DNA from: Dillenia suffruticosa
Taxonomy: Eukaryota; Streptophyta; Magnoliopsida; Dilleniales; Dilleniaceae
DNA length: 64,000 nucleotides
Assembly (NCBI GenBank): GCA_033439265.1
Contig: JAVTVX010000013.1
Span: 15,852,500 to 15,916,499 of the forward strand
Direction: 5' to 3'
Both the position numbers and the translations under genes were made by a program. Shown one piece after another: positions 10,949 through 21,201 of the stretch (positions are counted from its first letter, which is position 1; each line of letters opens with the position of its first letter). The notes beneath the pieces are model-generated. The model worked only from the letters and a program-made list of their open reading frames with translations. It had not been told where the DNA came from and searched no databases.

Positions 10949-13900
10949 CGAGAGTGTGAAAGGGGGAGAGGGTAAGAGTACTCGACCAACTAAAAGGGAA
11001 AGGAGAGGGAAGGAGCTTGGATTTCACAACTAAAGGCCCACCCAAAATAGCATGGGATTCAAAATGTAAAAACATAAAAATTTAGGTGTTGAAGTAAGAA
11101 AGTCAAAGTTTGAGGTGTTAAACCTGAAGTTCCTTTGCTAATATTAATCTGTAAATCTTTAACAAGACAAAAGGGCTGTCAACTACACCCTGGAGGGAAC
11201 ACATATAACAAAACCCTAACCTAGGGTTTCACCAAGAATCAAGAAAATTATAAACAAACCCTAACAAAAGGAACATCAAATAAGTTCAATGGGTTTTATC
11301 GAGCTAGGGTTCCCAAAAGTGAAAACCCTTTCAGAAAAAAAGGTCAAACACCAGTCTTTCACATGAACACCCCTCAACCCAAAGGGAACACAGGTTAAGA
11401 ATTTTGGGACGTTACAGCTTCCCTAATTCTTTTTATAGTAAAGACAAGATTGTTATTTGCCCAATCGATTGAAAAAATGAGTACGGTTTTCTTTTCTTAT
11501 TTGTTTGGGGGGGGGAGGAAGAGGCATGCAACATGGGATTGTTTCTAAACCATCATGTGGGTTGATGTTAGCTGTATATTCAAAGTTGATTGGGACAATG
11601 CTCAACTTTTTTCTGATGGTTTAAGTATAATTTTCTATAGCCATTCTTAAGAGTGTGTAGTAAAATAATAATATAGAAACCAATAAAATAGGCCAGAAAA
11701 GCTTGACTGGTCATACTTTCTTTTAGTCTTTTTGTTTTATTTTCTTTTTCTAAATTCTAATCCTTTTTGGAGCTGTATGTAAAGCCAGGTTTCAAGCTCC
11801 AAGTAGTAAATGGTCGTGTGAACTTTTTTGTTAATCACAAGCCAAAGAGCTTGTTGATTATGTCAATCCTTGTGATTTGATTACTTTAGATATGTATATG
11901 AAGAATTCAGCATCTGTTTCAAAGTTACCTGGAAACCAATTGTCCCAAAACCACATCCTTGTTGTTGAGAATACTCTATGCATGTTGTCCATTTTGGTTG
12001 CTCTCTCTCTCTCTCTCTCTCTCTTAAAAGGCTTCAAATTTGCTTGGTCTTATGGTTATATTATAAATATATTGATCGTGTACATGACATAATAAATTTA
12101 ATAGTTCATAACAATGACATTCTCCAAATTGGGAAATAGAATTAAACCTATTCATTGAGGAATGGCTTACAACTCGATGTTTGATTTCCTTATCTTGTTA
12201 GCTATCCCATATTTCCTGGTTTGGATTTGCGTCCTTAAGCTCTCCATCTCTTGTTTGGAACACACGCGATCATTTATTTAATACATTGGAGAAGATTTGA
12301 TTTCAGAGATGCATTGATATCTGGTAGCAATGCTATTGATGCTGTTTGCAGGATCAGTGTTATTTGTTGAGACTGCTACAGAGGTTGACATTTCTTATTG
12401 GAACATCTATTAGGAAGTTCATTTTTCTGGCTTCAAGATTCAGTCATCAACCTGTCTTACCACTAGCCATTTGTGAAGCATGCATACATGCTCTTCCCTT
12501 AAGCATTGTGAGACTTACGAGTTGGAAACGGCTGGTTATTTTAATTATACACCAGCCAAACCCTCATCTAGGTTCTTTTTTAATTTGCTTCAAATAAAGA
12601 TTTATCAATAATTTATGATGTTGGGTCTATCTCTATAAATCCTTTTTGACCTTGCACTCAGCCATTATTTAGATTAGAATTAGCTCTGACAAGGTCTTTT
12701 GGTGATTGCATTTAGATTTGCATCTATGATATTTTAAGAAGTTGATGCAATTCTGATGATGAAATTTCTTTCCATGACAGGGAAACAGGAGAGAGACACG
12801 ATTGCTTGGTATTTTGTCATTTATTCACAGCACGGTATGGAAGGTGTTATTTGGAAAGGTTGGAACCTTTTCTCCCTATCTTTTGCTGGGAGCAAATCTT
12901 TTCTCTTATTGATATCAACGAGAATTTTGTTCATTCAAAACAACATTGAATATTAAACCTTTAAAAAAAAATTTGAAAGTAATTTCTTCCTGTTCTCATG
13001 TTTGACACAGGTGTTTAGACCATGGAGTATGACTTTGTAAAGATGGAAGAAAGGATTTATTCTTTTGGTGCAACTCTAATAAATGGCCATTTTAGATAAA
13101 AAAATAGAATTGATAATGACCTTTGCTTTTTATTACCAGTCTGTGTCCATTTCTTTTCTTTTCTGGATCTGGAAATTCATTTTTGAAAGAGGTCAATGAT
13201 AGGATGAAAATTTATGCCGCACCCTCTCTGTTGATTTGGGTTTTGATTACCTGCATTTCCATCTTCCTTGTTATAGCATGTTGAATATTTATTTCACGTA
13301 TAGCCTTACCAATTCCTGGTGTATGCTGAAGGTAGCTGACTCACTTGAGAAAGGTACTGAACATGAAGATGAATACATGATTAGTGAGAAGGAGCTGCTG
13401 GTAAATAGGTGATTACTTTGTATTCATATTTGGTTAGAGCATGGTTGTTACAACTAGCCAAACTTGTACCTTGAAATATTTCAACAACAACAACAACAAC
13501 CTAGATCTTAATCCCAATAATTTGGGATCGACCATTTGAGAGACAATCATGGGGATTTAAAAATAAAAATAAAAATAAAAATATAGATATAGATATAAAT
13601 GAAAAATAAATAAATAATTATGATGGTTTAATTTGTACGGATTCTTCTACGCCATTCATTTCTATCCAAAGTCATCTTCTCGTCTAAACCTTTACTTTGA
13701 AATATTTCAACTATGAGTTTTTTTTTTTTTTTTTTGGATTCTAGATTTATTTCAATACCAAAAGACATGGGGACATTTAATTGTGGGGCCTTTGTTGCTG
13801 GAATAGTAAGGGTAAGTACCCATCAGTTCTGTTAAGATTAGATTGATAAGCAGTTGATGAAAGCTCTCAAGTGTTTTCTTAACGTTTTTTTTTTTATTAT

Positions 13901-14321
13901 TTTCCCTTGGGAAGGGTGTCTTGGATTGTGCTGGTTTTCCAGCTGTGGTAACGGCTCATTTTGTACCAATGGAGGGTCAGCAACGACCTCGGACCACAAT
14001 TTTAATCAAGTTTGCTGAAGAGGTAAGATTAATATTGGCTGTTGTGTCTGTGCAAAAGCTTTGTCCACTTATCTGATCAGGATCTGCATATTTATAGCTT
14101 AGTGCATTGTGCTTGATCTACCCTCGATACTATATAATTTGCACACGAACTTGAGTTTATGAATATATTTATAGTTCGGAGTAGGTTCACTTCCCTCTAA
14201 AACTGTTTGAGGTATCAAAAACATGCTTGACATTCATTCTCTTCCATTCTTCGGTTGAATTCTTCAGTCTGATTTTATTATTGTTTTGCAGGTGCTACAA
14301 AGAGAGGCTAGGTTAGGTTGA
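8768..14321 (+). CDS. TRAPPC5: TRAPP complex subunit TRAPPC5/Trs31 (Bet3 family), 8 exons
   Basis: Coding exons are 8768-8839, 9007-9095, 10121-10184, 12781-12858, 13332-13408, 13745-13811, 13915-14022 and 14292-14321. All introns are GT-AG and the phases join to 585 nt (194 aa), the usual length for Trs31. The protein starts [17 protein letters not shown] and carries the Bet3-family stretches [20 protein letters not shown] (about 32-51), [32 protein letters not shown] (about 82-101), [11 protein letters not shown] and [16 protein letters not shown]. It ends LQREARLG. Trs31 is a core subunit of TRAPP, the tethering complex and Rab exchange factor acting at the Golgi and ER-Golgi interface. 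Sequence and length indicate an intact gene. Introns 3 and 5 carry repeats. The start is the only in-frame ATG giving the family N-terminus. Confidence 0.93.
10514..10713. repeat. Tandem duplication, period about 122 bp
   Basis: The stretch CATTAAT...GGAATATTTTAACAAGACTAAAGAG and what follows, through GAGGGATGAAAACTAAT, occurs twice (10514-10591 and 10636-10713) with a few differences, inside TRAPPC5 intron 3. Confidence 0.75.
10714..11416 (-). mobile_element. LTR-like fragment in TRAPPC5 intron 3
   Basis: On the minus strand the block begins TGTAACGTCCCAAAATTCTT at 11416, a typical gypsy LTR start. It continues through sequence with many AACCCTA words. The other end is not defined and no target duplication was found. 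It could be a solo LTR or a fragment. Confidence 0.4.
10839..10953. repeat. Compound GA / GT / GA microsatellite
   Basis: (GA)n runs into (GT)n near 10859, then a short unique piece, then (GA)n from about 10917 with GAGAGC interruptions. Confidence 0.85.
12000..12024. repeat. (CT)n microsatellite
   Basis: A dinucleotide tract of about 12 repeats in TRAPPC5 intron 3. Confidence 0.8.
13485..13696 (-). mobile_element. RTE LINE 3' fragment in TRAPPC5 intron 5
   Basis: On the minus strand this is the 3' end of a plant RTE-type LINE: the last codons of its ORF ([12 protein letters not shown] and stop), a T-rich spacer, the family end with ATTGGGATTAAG, and a (TTG)n tail that appears as CAACAACAAC at 13482. 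The direct repeat TTGAAATATTTCAA flanks it (13471-13484 and 13697-13710), a perfect 14-bp target duplication. It is 5'-truncated and not functional. It is the same family as the copy at 31.7-32.3 kb. Confidence 0.88.
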
Positions 14322-14667
14322 TCTCTGTGGGAAGATGATCCTGTAATTCTTGTCTCTGCAACCAAAACCACCGACTATTGCAGATTTCTAGCTGGTTTGC
14401 TGATCAAGCTCGGACTTTCTCTGGGAATCCCATCGATTCTGTTGTTAATTTGCTCTGGGAATCTCTTCATTTCTATTGTAAATTCATCAGCAACTAGAAT
14501 TTCTGAGAAGACTCTGAGATCATTGTGCCAGCCATACTAAACACGAAAGTAATATTTGAGCTGCAGTCTAAACAAGTTAACCCAAGCAAAAATGCACTAA
14601 ATGTAAAGGTGATGTTGTTCCCTTCCGCTTGATGCAGGGTTTATTTTGATTTCTGGATATGAATTAT

Positions 14668-14700
14668 CAAACTCTCTCTCTATCTCTCTCTCTCTCTCTC
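14668..14700. repeat. CT-rich microsatellite
   Basis: Imperfect (CT)n tract behind the TRAPPC5 3' end. Confidence 0.75.
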
Positions 14701-14730
14701 ATATGAAGTATTTTGAAGTTGTTGGCTATG

Positions 14731-14904
14731 AGTTTTGAGGAACAGGAACATGTGTCTTTGTATGCAAGAAAACCTAGGTCCAACAACATTAGAGAAGGAA
14801 GTTACGCTCCATACGGCCAAGATTGTATGAAGGATCCGGGGTGGCATCCTTTCAAAGTTGTAGAGGTTGAAGGGCAAGCAAAGGCTTGCAATTTTCACTT
14901 CTAG
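14731..14904 (+). pseudogene. Orphan XH-domain fragment (FDM/IDN2 family)
   Basis: This open frame of 58 codons from the ATG at 14731 contains CMKDPGWHPFKVVEVEGQ. The DPxWHPFKVV motif is the signature of the XH domain of the FACTOR OF DNA METHYLATION / IDN2 proteins. The rest of the family (zf-XS, XS, coiled coil, XH C-terminus) is absent here, and the frame stops soon after the motif. It is therefore a fragment. A longer, also broken, member lies at 21.2-23.8 kb and has the corresponding motif DYTRDPNWKAFEVIE. Confidence 0.65.
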
Positions 14905-15079
14905 TGCTCTTGGAAGAGTGTAACGCTAATGATAGAGAAGCATTAGGTACTGTTGCGAAGTCGTGAGCAAACGTTTTATGTAATCCAGATGTGGGTGTAG
15001 TTGGTAGCTTTGATGCTCTGATATCGACCGGAAGTTCGCCACTAGAGTAAACGGAAACAAATTCAGGTGCCACAGGGAA
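14852..15079 (-). other. Unidentified open frame, minus strand
   Basis: Reading from ATG at about 15109 the frame starts MAEQKLGFFDFPVAPEFVSV and stays open into the antisense of the XH fragment, about 85 codons in all. The composition is protein-like and not repetitive, but I do not recognise a family. It may be a first exon or gene fragment; there is no supporting promoter or downstream exon. Confidence 0.2.
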
Positions 15080-15149
15080 ATCAAAAAAGCCCAGTTTTTG
15101 TTCTGCCATTTCCAGCAGAGGTTGAAATGTTGTGAAACGAATAGACACG

Positions 15150-15682
15150 GATTGACTTTTGAGAATTAGTGAGAGTGAGGTGACTTTTCTTTTTTCCGTG
15201 AGAATTTGGGGTGCCGTTAGTATTACTTTGCGTATGTTGTCATGCCATTGACAACACTAGTAAAATTTGCAGATGTTACGGCGTTGACAACACATCCTCC
15301 TCTTTCAGACGCCAGATGAGAAAGCTTTTCAAGTTCTGACTAAAAGCAAACCTCTTCAGGTCACGAGTGTTTGCGAGTGAATCAAGATCACACGCCTAGA
15401 TGCCCACCTAGAAACTCATTGGACTCCTGATTCATTCCTATAGCTTTTAATTGGTCTCATGTTTGAGGTCACGGGATCCTGGCTTGAAATAGTTCCTCTG
15501 GCGAGGCTTAATAGGTGGGGTTGTTAATTTAGGATTTTTGTGGTTATAGAGACCGAAAATTTTTCTTGTATGACTGGTGAATAAATAGAATTATCATTAG
15601 AATTCAAATTTGTTGCAGGATTAGGCTATGGTGCGTGTGTGCCTATTATAGCTTGCTATTGTTGGATCAAGTGCTTTTTTAT
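15150..15682. other. Intergenic, no gene recognised
   Basis: Mixed sequence between the XH fragment and the LINE. Its right part (from about 15545) may be the LINE 3' untranslated region, but no poly(A) tail could be pinned down. Confidence 0.35.
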
Positions 15683-16370
15683 TCAAATAGTTCCTCTTTC
15701 ATCTTCGCGCAATTGCTTTCTTATGCTGTCAGGAGGGTCATGCAGAATGTGAAGACCAGGACGGTAAGAGTGGCCCAAGCCGACAAGATGGTTAGCACAT
15801 TTGTTTCCTTCTCTATACACATGCACCATGGGGGGGCGCCAACTTGTTGATGAGCTGCAAGCAATCTTCAGCAATAGGGAAGAGGGGATGCTGGTTATGG
15901 ACACTATTGTTGAGTAGGGAGACTAACGTCAGGGAGTCAGATTCTATAATTAAGCTTTTGTAGTTGCAGTTGTCAGCTATCTTTAGTCCTTCTCTGAGCC
16001 CCCAGAATTCAACCATAAGACTGTCAGATATACCAACATTAGCTAGGAAGCCAATAATCCATTTACCTTCGGACTTTCTTGTGATTCCCCCTATACTAGT
16101 TCTGTAGGAGTTAAGAATTACTTAGTCATCAGTGTTGAGCTTGATAGTGTTTGGAGGGGGTGGAGACCATGAGACCATCTTGGGTTGCTTGGGGAGAGTG
16201 GTGAGGCTACCTTCTAGAGCAGAAGTAATGCTGCCAAGAAATTTTCTTACTGTTGCGGCCGTGTGGTGGGCATTGTGAGGGATTTGCTCGAATATGTATC
16301 TGCAATGGGCTTTCCATATGTGCCAGATGGCTGCTGAGAAAGTTATACTCCAATGAGCTGCATTATGCAT
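15683..16370 (-). pseudogene. LINE C-terminal RNase H relic
   Basis: Plant L1 elements often carry an RNase H of the RVT_3 type at their C-terminus. Here WSPPPPNTIKLNTDD marks its start, with the first acidic residues of that fold. ESDSLTLVSLL holds a further acidic pair, and VYREGNKCANHLVGLGH is the C-terminal motif, normally ...CADxLA. Two frameshifts split it. Confidence 0.75.
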
Positions 16371-18740
16371 TCTATTGCAGTTGGCCTTTAACCATTCGGA
16401 AGTGGAGGTAGAGTTGAATTGGGGAGCTGCATGCTTGCTTGGAGCAACTAGATACCAGACTGTTCTACTCCATCTGTAGTCCCTAAGAAGATGAAGGATT
16501 GACTCATCTGAATATTTGCAAATGTGTTAAAGAGGGTCGAAGGACATTCTTCTCTCGTTCTTTTTGGATTGGTTAAAATTTTTCCTCTACTAGCAAGTTA
16601 TATGAAGAATTTTATTCTCTCTGGGCAAGGGACTCTCCAGATCCATTTCGAAGTAGACTCCTGGCTACTAGAGGGAGAGATTTCTTCACGGAGGAGATCA
16701 TAAGTAGATTGAACTGTGAAAGCTCTATTCGAGGCTTCTTTCCAATAGAAGGAGTCTGTGCTGGTTGGAGGAAGGGAGAATTATGGCTCTAATCTCCTCT
16801 ATTTTCTTGTGAGGGAGAACCATCCTCAGGTCTTCAAGTTTCCAGCTGCTCCTGTTGTGCAGATGACAATTCAACTTTATATCAGGAGGGATTTGGTCTT
16901 GCTACATGACCCCGTGATTAGCCGGCTTATCATTGCCTACCCATATGTCGTGCTAGAAGTTTATGTCTACATCTCCAATTCTCCACTTGATGCCCTGCAG
17001 CAGACATGATTTGCTTCTAACTATGCCTCTCCAAATATTGGAGCAGGTAGGCTTGATGGAGTGCTGTAAGAAGCTTTCTTTTTGAAGGTACTTGCATCGG
17101 AGGACTTGACAATAGAGGGCTTTATCTTCTTGGGACATTCTCCAAGCAAGCTTAGTGAGGAGAGCAATGTTGTTTCTCCTTGTGCTTCTCAATCCAAGGC
17201 CTCTTTCTTCTTGTTTGGATTTGCAAACTTGCTTCCAATTAATTAAGTGAATTTTCCTTCTTCCAGGGAGATCTCCCTAAAGAAACTTCCTACTGAACTT
17301 ATCTAAAAAGTTGCATGTGCCTTCAGGGAGCCAAGCAGTTTGCATGTTATGGATTGAAATTGAAGAGATGACAGACTTGATGAGGGTGACTCGACCTGCT
17401 ATGCTGAGGAGCTTCATCTTCCAATTGGCTAGTTTGGCTTGAATGTTTTCCACAAGAGGCTTGTAAGTATCCCTTCCAACTCTCTTGTGAATAATAGGGA
17501 CACCTAGGTAGGTACCTAAGTCTTGAGTTAGTCTGAATTTACTAGAATCTGCTACAGATCTTTTTAGGGACCAAGAGGCCTTTGGAAAGATCCAAAACTT
17601 GGATTTTGAGGGATTTATCGAGAGAGCACTTTATTTACTGAATTCTTGCAAGCAACTGAGGATACCTTCCAAGTTATGATGTCAGTATCAGCAAAAATCA
17701 TAAAACCATCCGCAAAAAAAAGGTGTGAGATGGTAGGACCTCTTCTTGCTGGTTTAATAGGCTTTCACTCTCCTTTTCTGATTCTGTCCCTTATCTTATA
17801 GGAGAGTCTTTCCATGGCAAGGATGAAGAGGTAGAGAGATAGAGGGTCTCCTTGCCTTAATCCTTGCCCAAGTTTGATGGGAGGGAGGACACCTCCATTC
17901 CATAGAATAGAGACTTCAGAGCTGGTGACAGAGTGCATGATCAGCTTAATCAGAGAGTGGGGAAGGTTAAAATCCTATAAGACTTGACTAAGGTAGCTCC
18001 AACTGATGTTATCAAAAGCTTTTTGGAGATCAATATTCATCACTATTTTAGACTTTTTGCTTCTGGAGTTACAGATGGAATGAATGATTTTTGGGTGATA
18101 ATCAATGACATTTTGAAGGACGGCTTGCAGTTTCTCAACAATGACTTTGGCAAGGATCTTATAGGAAATGCTTAAGAGACTAATAAGTCTAAAGTCATTA
18201 GCACTTTCTGGCCTCTTAACTTTGGAGATGAGAACTAGATAAGTTTTGGTGAATTCTGGATGGAAGAATCCATCTCTGAATGCTTCCTTGATGAAAGTGG
18301 TTATGCTGTGTTTGACTGTATCCCATCTACTTTGGAAGAAAAGAGGTTGGATGCCATCAGGTCAGGACCTTTCAGGCCTTTCATAGCAAAGGCAGCTTGC
18401 TTGATTTCTTCATTACTAACTTCCTTTATCAGAGAATTGCAGTTTTCTTCAGAAATTTTGAGTTGGTATCTAAGGTAGTTGCTGTTGGGAGGAAAGACAT
18501 TTTTGGTCTTGAAGAGGTTGCTAAAATAATCAATGACATGCTTTACCGGTTCATCTTGGTCTTGACACCAATTCCCATTGATTTTAAGGTTGGCAATTCT
18601 ATTTGCATTTCTTCTTATCTTTGTAGCAGCATGAAAGAACTTGGTGTTTCTATCACCATTGTAAATCCAATTGATCCTGGACTTTTGATGCCACAGCATT
18701 TTCTCTTGATTCAAAGTTTTGTGATTGGTAGACATCTCTC
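15683..18740 (-). mobile_element. 5'-truncated L1-type LINE relic
   Basis: Minus-strand frames give, in order, the region before RT (GDRNTKFFHAATKIRRNANR, about 18640), the RT with GQGLRQGDPLSLYLFILAM (about 17840), a damaged catalytic box (17705-17719), the region NIALLTKLAWRM...ALYCQVLRCKYL (about 17130), the RVT zinc-finger area, and a C-terminal RNase H (WSPPPPNTIKLNTD; GLREGLKIA; LIIESDSLTLVSLL; VYREGNKCANHL). The endonuclease is absent: homology stops near 18740, as expected for 5' truncation. Several frameshifts and stops show it is dead. No target duplication was defined. Confidence 0.85.
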
Positions 18741-19080
18741 TCTCGATTGTCAATCCGTATTTCTTTCTCTCACTCTGTATGCCGGTGACCATCTCTCTCT
18801 CCCTTCCTCCCTTCTCTTTTCTCTCTTTTCTCTCTTTTCCACCTGTTCATCTCTTATTCTTACATCACCATCAAGAGTTGTAAATCAAATCAACTCTCTC
18901 TCTCTCTCTATTGACAATCGAGTGAGAGAAAAAGAAAGAAAGAAGAGAAAAAATATGATTAAGAGAAGAAGAGAGAGAGAAAGAGAGAGAGGAGTGAGAT
19001 TGATTATCGGAGGGACAGATTTGATTGATCAACCGAGGGAGAAGAGTGATCGGGTGAAATGACCAGTTTGCCCCTATGCG
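18741..19080 (+). other. Diverged copy of the TRAPPC5 5' flank
   Basis: TCTCTCGATTGTCAATCCGTATTT and the sequence after it (with CCGGTGACC and ACTCTCTCTCTCTCTAT) resembles TCTCTCGATTGTCGATCCCTATTT and its followers at 8579-8740. The stretch then ends in GA-rich sequence and ATTGATTATCGGAGG, like the GATGATCGGAGTAGG at the TRAPPC5 start codon. CT-rich sequence inflates similarity, so the case rests on the non-repetitive words. No TRAPPC5 coding exon follows. Confidence 0.4.
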
Positions 19081-19093
19081 GGAGTTATTGTTA

Positions 19094-19099
<6 letters not shown>

Positions 19100-19153
<54 letters not shown>
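19100..19153. repeat. (GA)27 microsatellite
   Basis: Uninterrupted dinucleotide tract. Confidence 0.95.
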
Positions 19154-19159
<6 letters not shown>

Positions 19160-19603
19160 TTATTATGACACTGGTTTTTCCTTCGACTTTTTGGTCATCA
19201 TGCAATACATATACATATTTTTCTTTTTATCTTTCTTTATTTTCTTTTTTTTTTTAGGGAGATTTTTCAACTTGAAGATCTTTTTATTAACATTCTTACA
19301 TTCTTTTAGAGAACGTTTGCTTTTTATTAGGAAGAAGGGAAAAGGGTGTTACTCTTTGAAAGAACACCGATTATTGATAGGAAGAAGGGTAGGGCAAAGG
19401 TTGTTACTCTTAGAGATTAAAATTATAATAATATTAATATTTTTATTTTGCTCATGAAAATGATAAATTAATTTTTTAAAAATCGTCTTCCAAAATTGAT
19501 TTCTAAAAACCCAACTTCTAATGATATCCCAGAGGTTGTCCGAAAATAGCAACAAAAAATTTTGTGAAGTTGATTTCTCACATAATTTTTCTTTTTGACT
19601 TCA

Positions 19604-19607
19604 CCTA

Positions 19608-19630
<23 letters not shown>
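19604..19630. repeat. (TA)n microsatellite with T-run
   Basis: TATATATATATATATATATA followed by a homopolymer T run. Confidence 0.9.
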
Positions 19631-19638
<8 letters not shown>

Positions 19639-19725
19639 TTTCTTTCTGTGAATAACTTCACCCAAAAGGGGACAATGTTGTCAACGCTTGAGTCATGTTC
19701 CAAATTAAATCTTAAAAAAAAAAAA

Positions 19726-20253
19726 TTAAAACATACTCAACACAAAAAAGTTTTAAAAATAATCCTATTTTGTTGCAAGTTGGACCCGCGACACCATGTG
19801 GCAGCACCCGATTGGGCAAAGGTCACATGTCGGGTCTTGAAGACGCGACAATTCGGCTTTCCCCGCCCCCCGCGACACTCCCGCGCCCCTCCCTCCGTCG
19901 CCCCCGGCTCTCTCTCTCCCTTCCTCCTCCGTGGCTCTCTCTCCCCTACCGCGGCACTCCTCTCTCTCTCTCCTTCCCTCCTCCGCTGCACTCCTCTCTC
20001 TCTCTCCCCCCACAGCACTCCTTCCTCTCCCTCCCTTCCCCACTGCCGCAGAAGCCCTCTCCCTCCCTCCCCCACAGCCGTAAGAGCCTTCATTTCCCTC
20101 CCTCCCCCACTACCGCGGGAGCCCTCTCCCTCCCTCCCGCAGTGCCGCAAGATATGTCGCATCTTCAAAATACGACATAGCCTATATTGCATGTTTAATC
20201 CGTGATATAAGGGGTCACAAATAAAAAAATTTTTTGCTCTGCAGTTGTTTTAA
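19726..20253. mobile_element. Small non-autonomous MULE-like element
   Basis: The ends read TTAAAACATACTCAACACAA on the left and, reverse-complemented, TTAAAACAACTGCAGAGCAA on the right. They match each other and the ends of the larger MULE at 29.45-32.53 kb. A 21-bp palindrome (half-site GTCGGGTCTT, centre G) lies inside the left end at 19829-19849, and a second (GTCGCATCTT) at 20156-20176. The core is GC- and CT-rich with imperfect repeats of CCCTCTCCCTCCCTCCC. No transposase is present. Long open frames on both strands across the core are low-complexity. Target duplications could not be fixed because of A/T runs. Confidence 0.6.
20060..20155. repeat. Imperfect tandem repeat, unit about 33-35 bp
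   Basis: Three diverged units, each of the form CCGYR-GAGCC followed by CTCCCTCCCTCCC, lie in the small MULE core. Confidence 0.6.
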
Positions 20254-20309
20254 AAATTTTTTTTTAAGTTTATATGCGTACATGTCTCTCAACCCCTTAC
20301 CTCCTTACC

Positions 20310-20460
20310 TCCTTACCCCTCTCTCTCTCTCTCTCTCTCCAAACTCGCTTACCTATGTTCACCCAAACTCCACCATGTCTCTCTCTCCTTCTCCAAACCC
20401 ATTTACATCCTCTCTTCCTTTCCTTCCTACTCCCCTCTCGCTCTCTCTCTCTCTCTCAAG
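20310..20460. repeat. CT-rich low-complexity stretch
   Basis: (CT)n tracts at 20319-20338 and 20435-20457 with pyrimidine-rich sequence between them. Open frames here are Ser/Leu/Pro-rich by composition. Confidence 0.7.
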
Positions 20461-20539
20461 CCACACCTTCAAAAATCTCATCATTTTCAACCCCAGAATG
20501 CGTAATCCACCCTTAAAACCACCAAATTTGTAGTGAAGG

Positions 20540-21180
20540 ATTTTTCCCTTTTCTTTAACCGCAAGTAGGTTTTTTTTTGTGGGAATTGATGGGTCCAGGT
20601 GTGTTTTAAGATGATTGCATAATCACGTCTTTTAATTAGCTTTGGGTTTTGAAGAGGGCAAAGGGGATTTGAAGAGATAGACAGAGAAAGAGAGAGGAAG
20701 AAAGAAATCTGACTTTAAAAATGATTTTTGAAAAATCGAGTATTTTCGATAGTTTTTGGGTAACATTTGAAATTAATTTTCTAAAAATCATTTTTGAGAT
20801 TGGAATAAAATTATTAATATTTTTATAATTTTAACTCTTAAATCTAATATTTAGGAAAATATGTTATCTTTTTGAGGATTTTGGATTTTTAAATAGAAAT
20901 TTGATAAATAGGAGAATGTGGGGTTGTCCGATCCCAACTTCTCAATCTTGTTCTTTTCGTAATATATCAGAATTAGGCAATGAAATTTCATCATTTCCAG
21001 CAATAATTTTTCTAAATTTATGTGATCTTAGTCCCCCCTCTTGTTGCCTCATTTCTTTTTATTCAATCATACAATTGCCAATTTGCCAACCAAGTCAAAC
21101 AAGCAAAGCTTACATCCTTAGAAAACTTTAAATTTGTGAAGTTTTCTAGCATCTCCTAAATTGCCAAAGTTGAGGGGAAC
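20540..21180. other. AT-rich spacer before the FDM relic
   Basis: No feature is recognised apart from T-runs and a weak direct repeat of AAAATCATTTTTGA (about 20716 and 20782). It may contain the decayed 5' part of the FDM-type gene. Confidence 0.35.
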
Positions 21181-21201
21181 ACTGAGATTGATGTCTAAAT
21201 A

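Noticed and set aside
12346..12597. Plus-strand frame in TRAPPC5 intron 3
   Set aside because: The exons on both sides join in phase without it, and its translation is not part of the Trs31 family.
19564..20205. 213-codon frame over the small MULE, and its antisense partners
   Set aside because: The frame runs through TATATA, CT-rich repeats and both palindromes; all strands are open because of the biased composition.
20234..20533. Ser/Leu/Pro-rich frames
   Set aside because: They encode only the (CT)n tracts.
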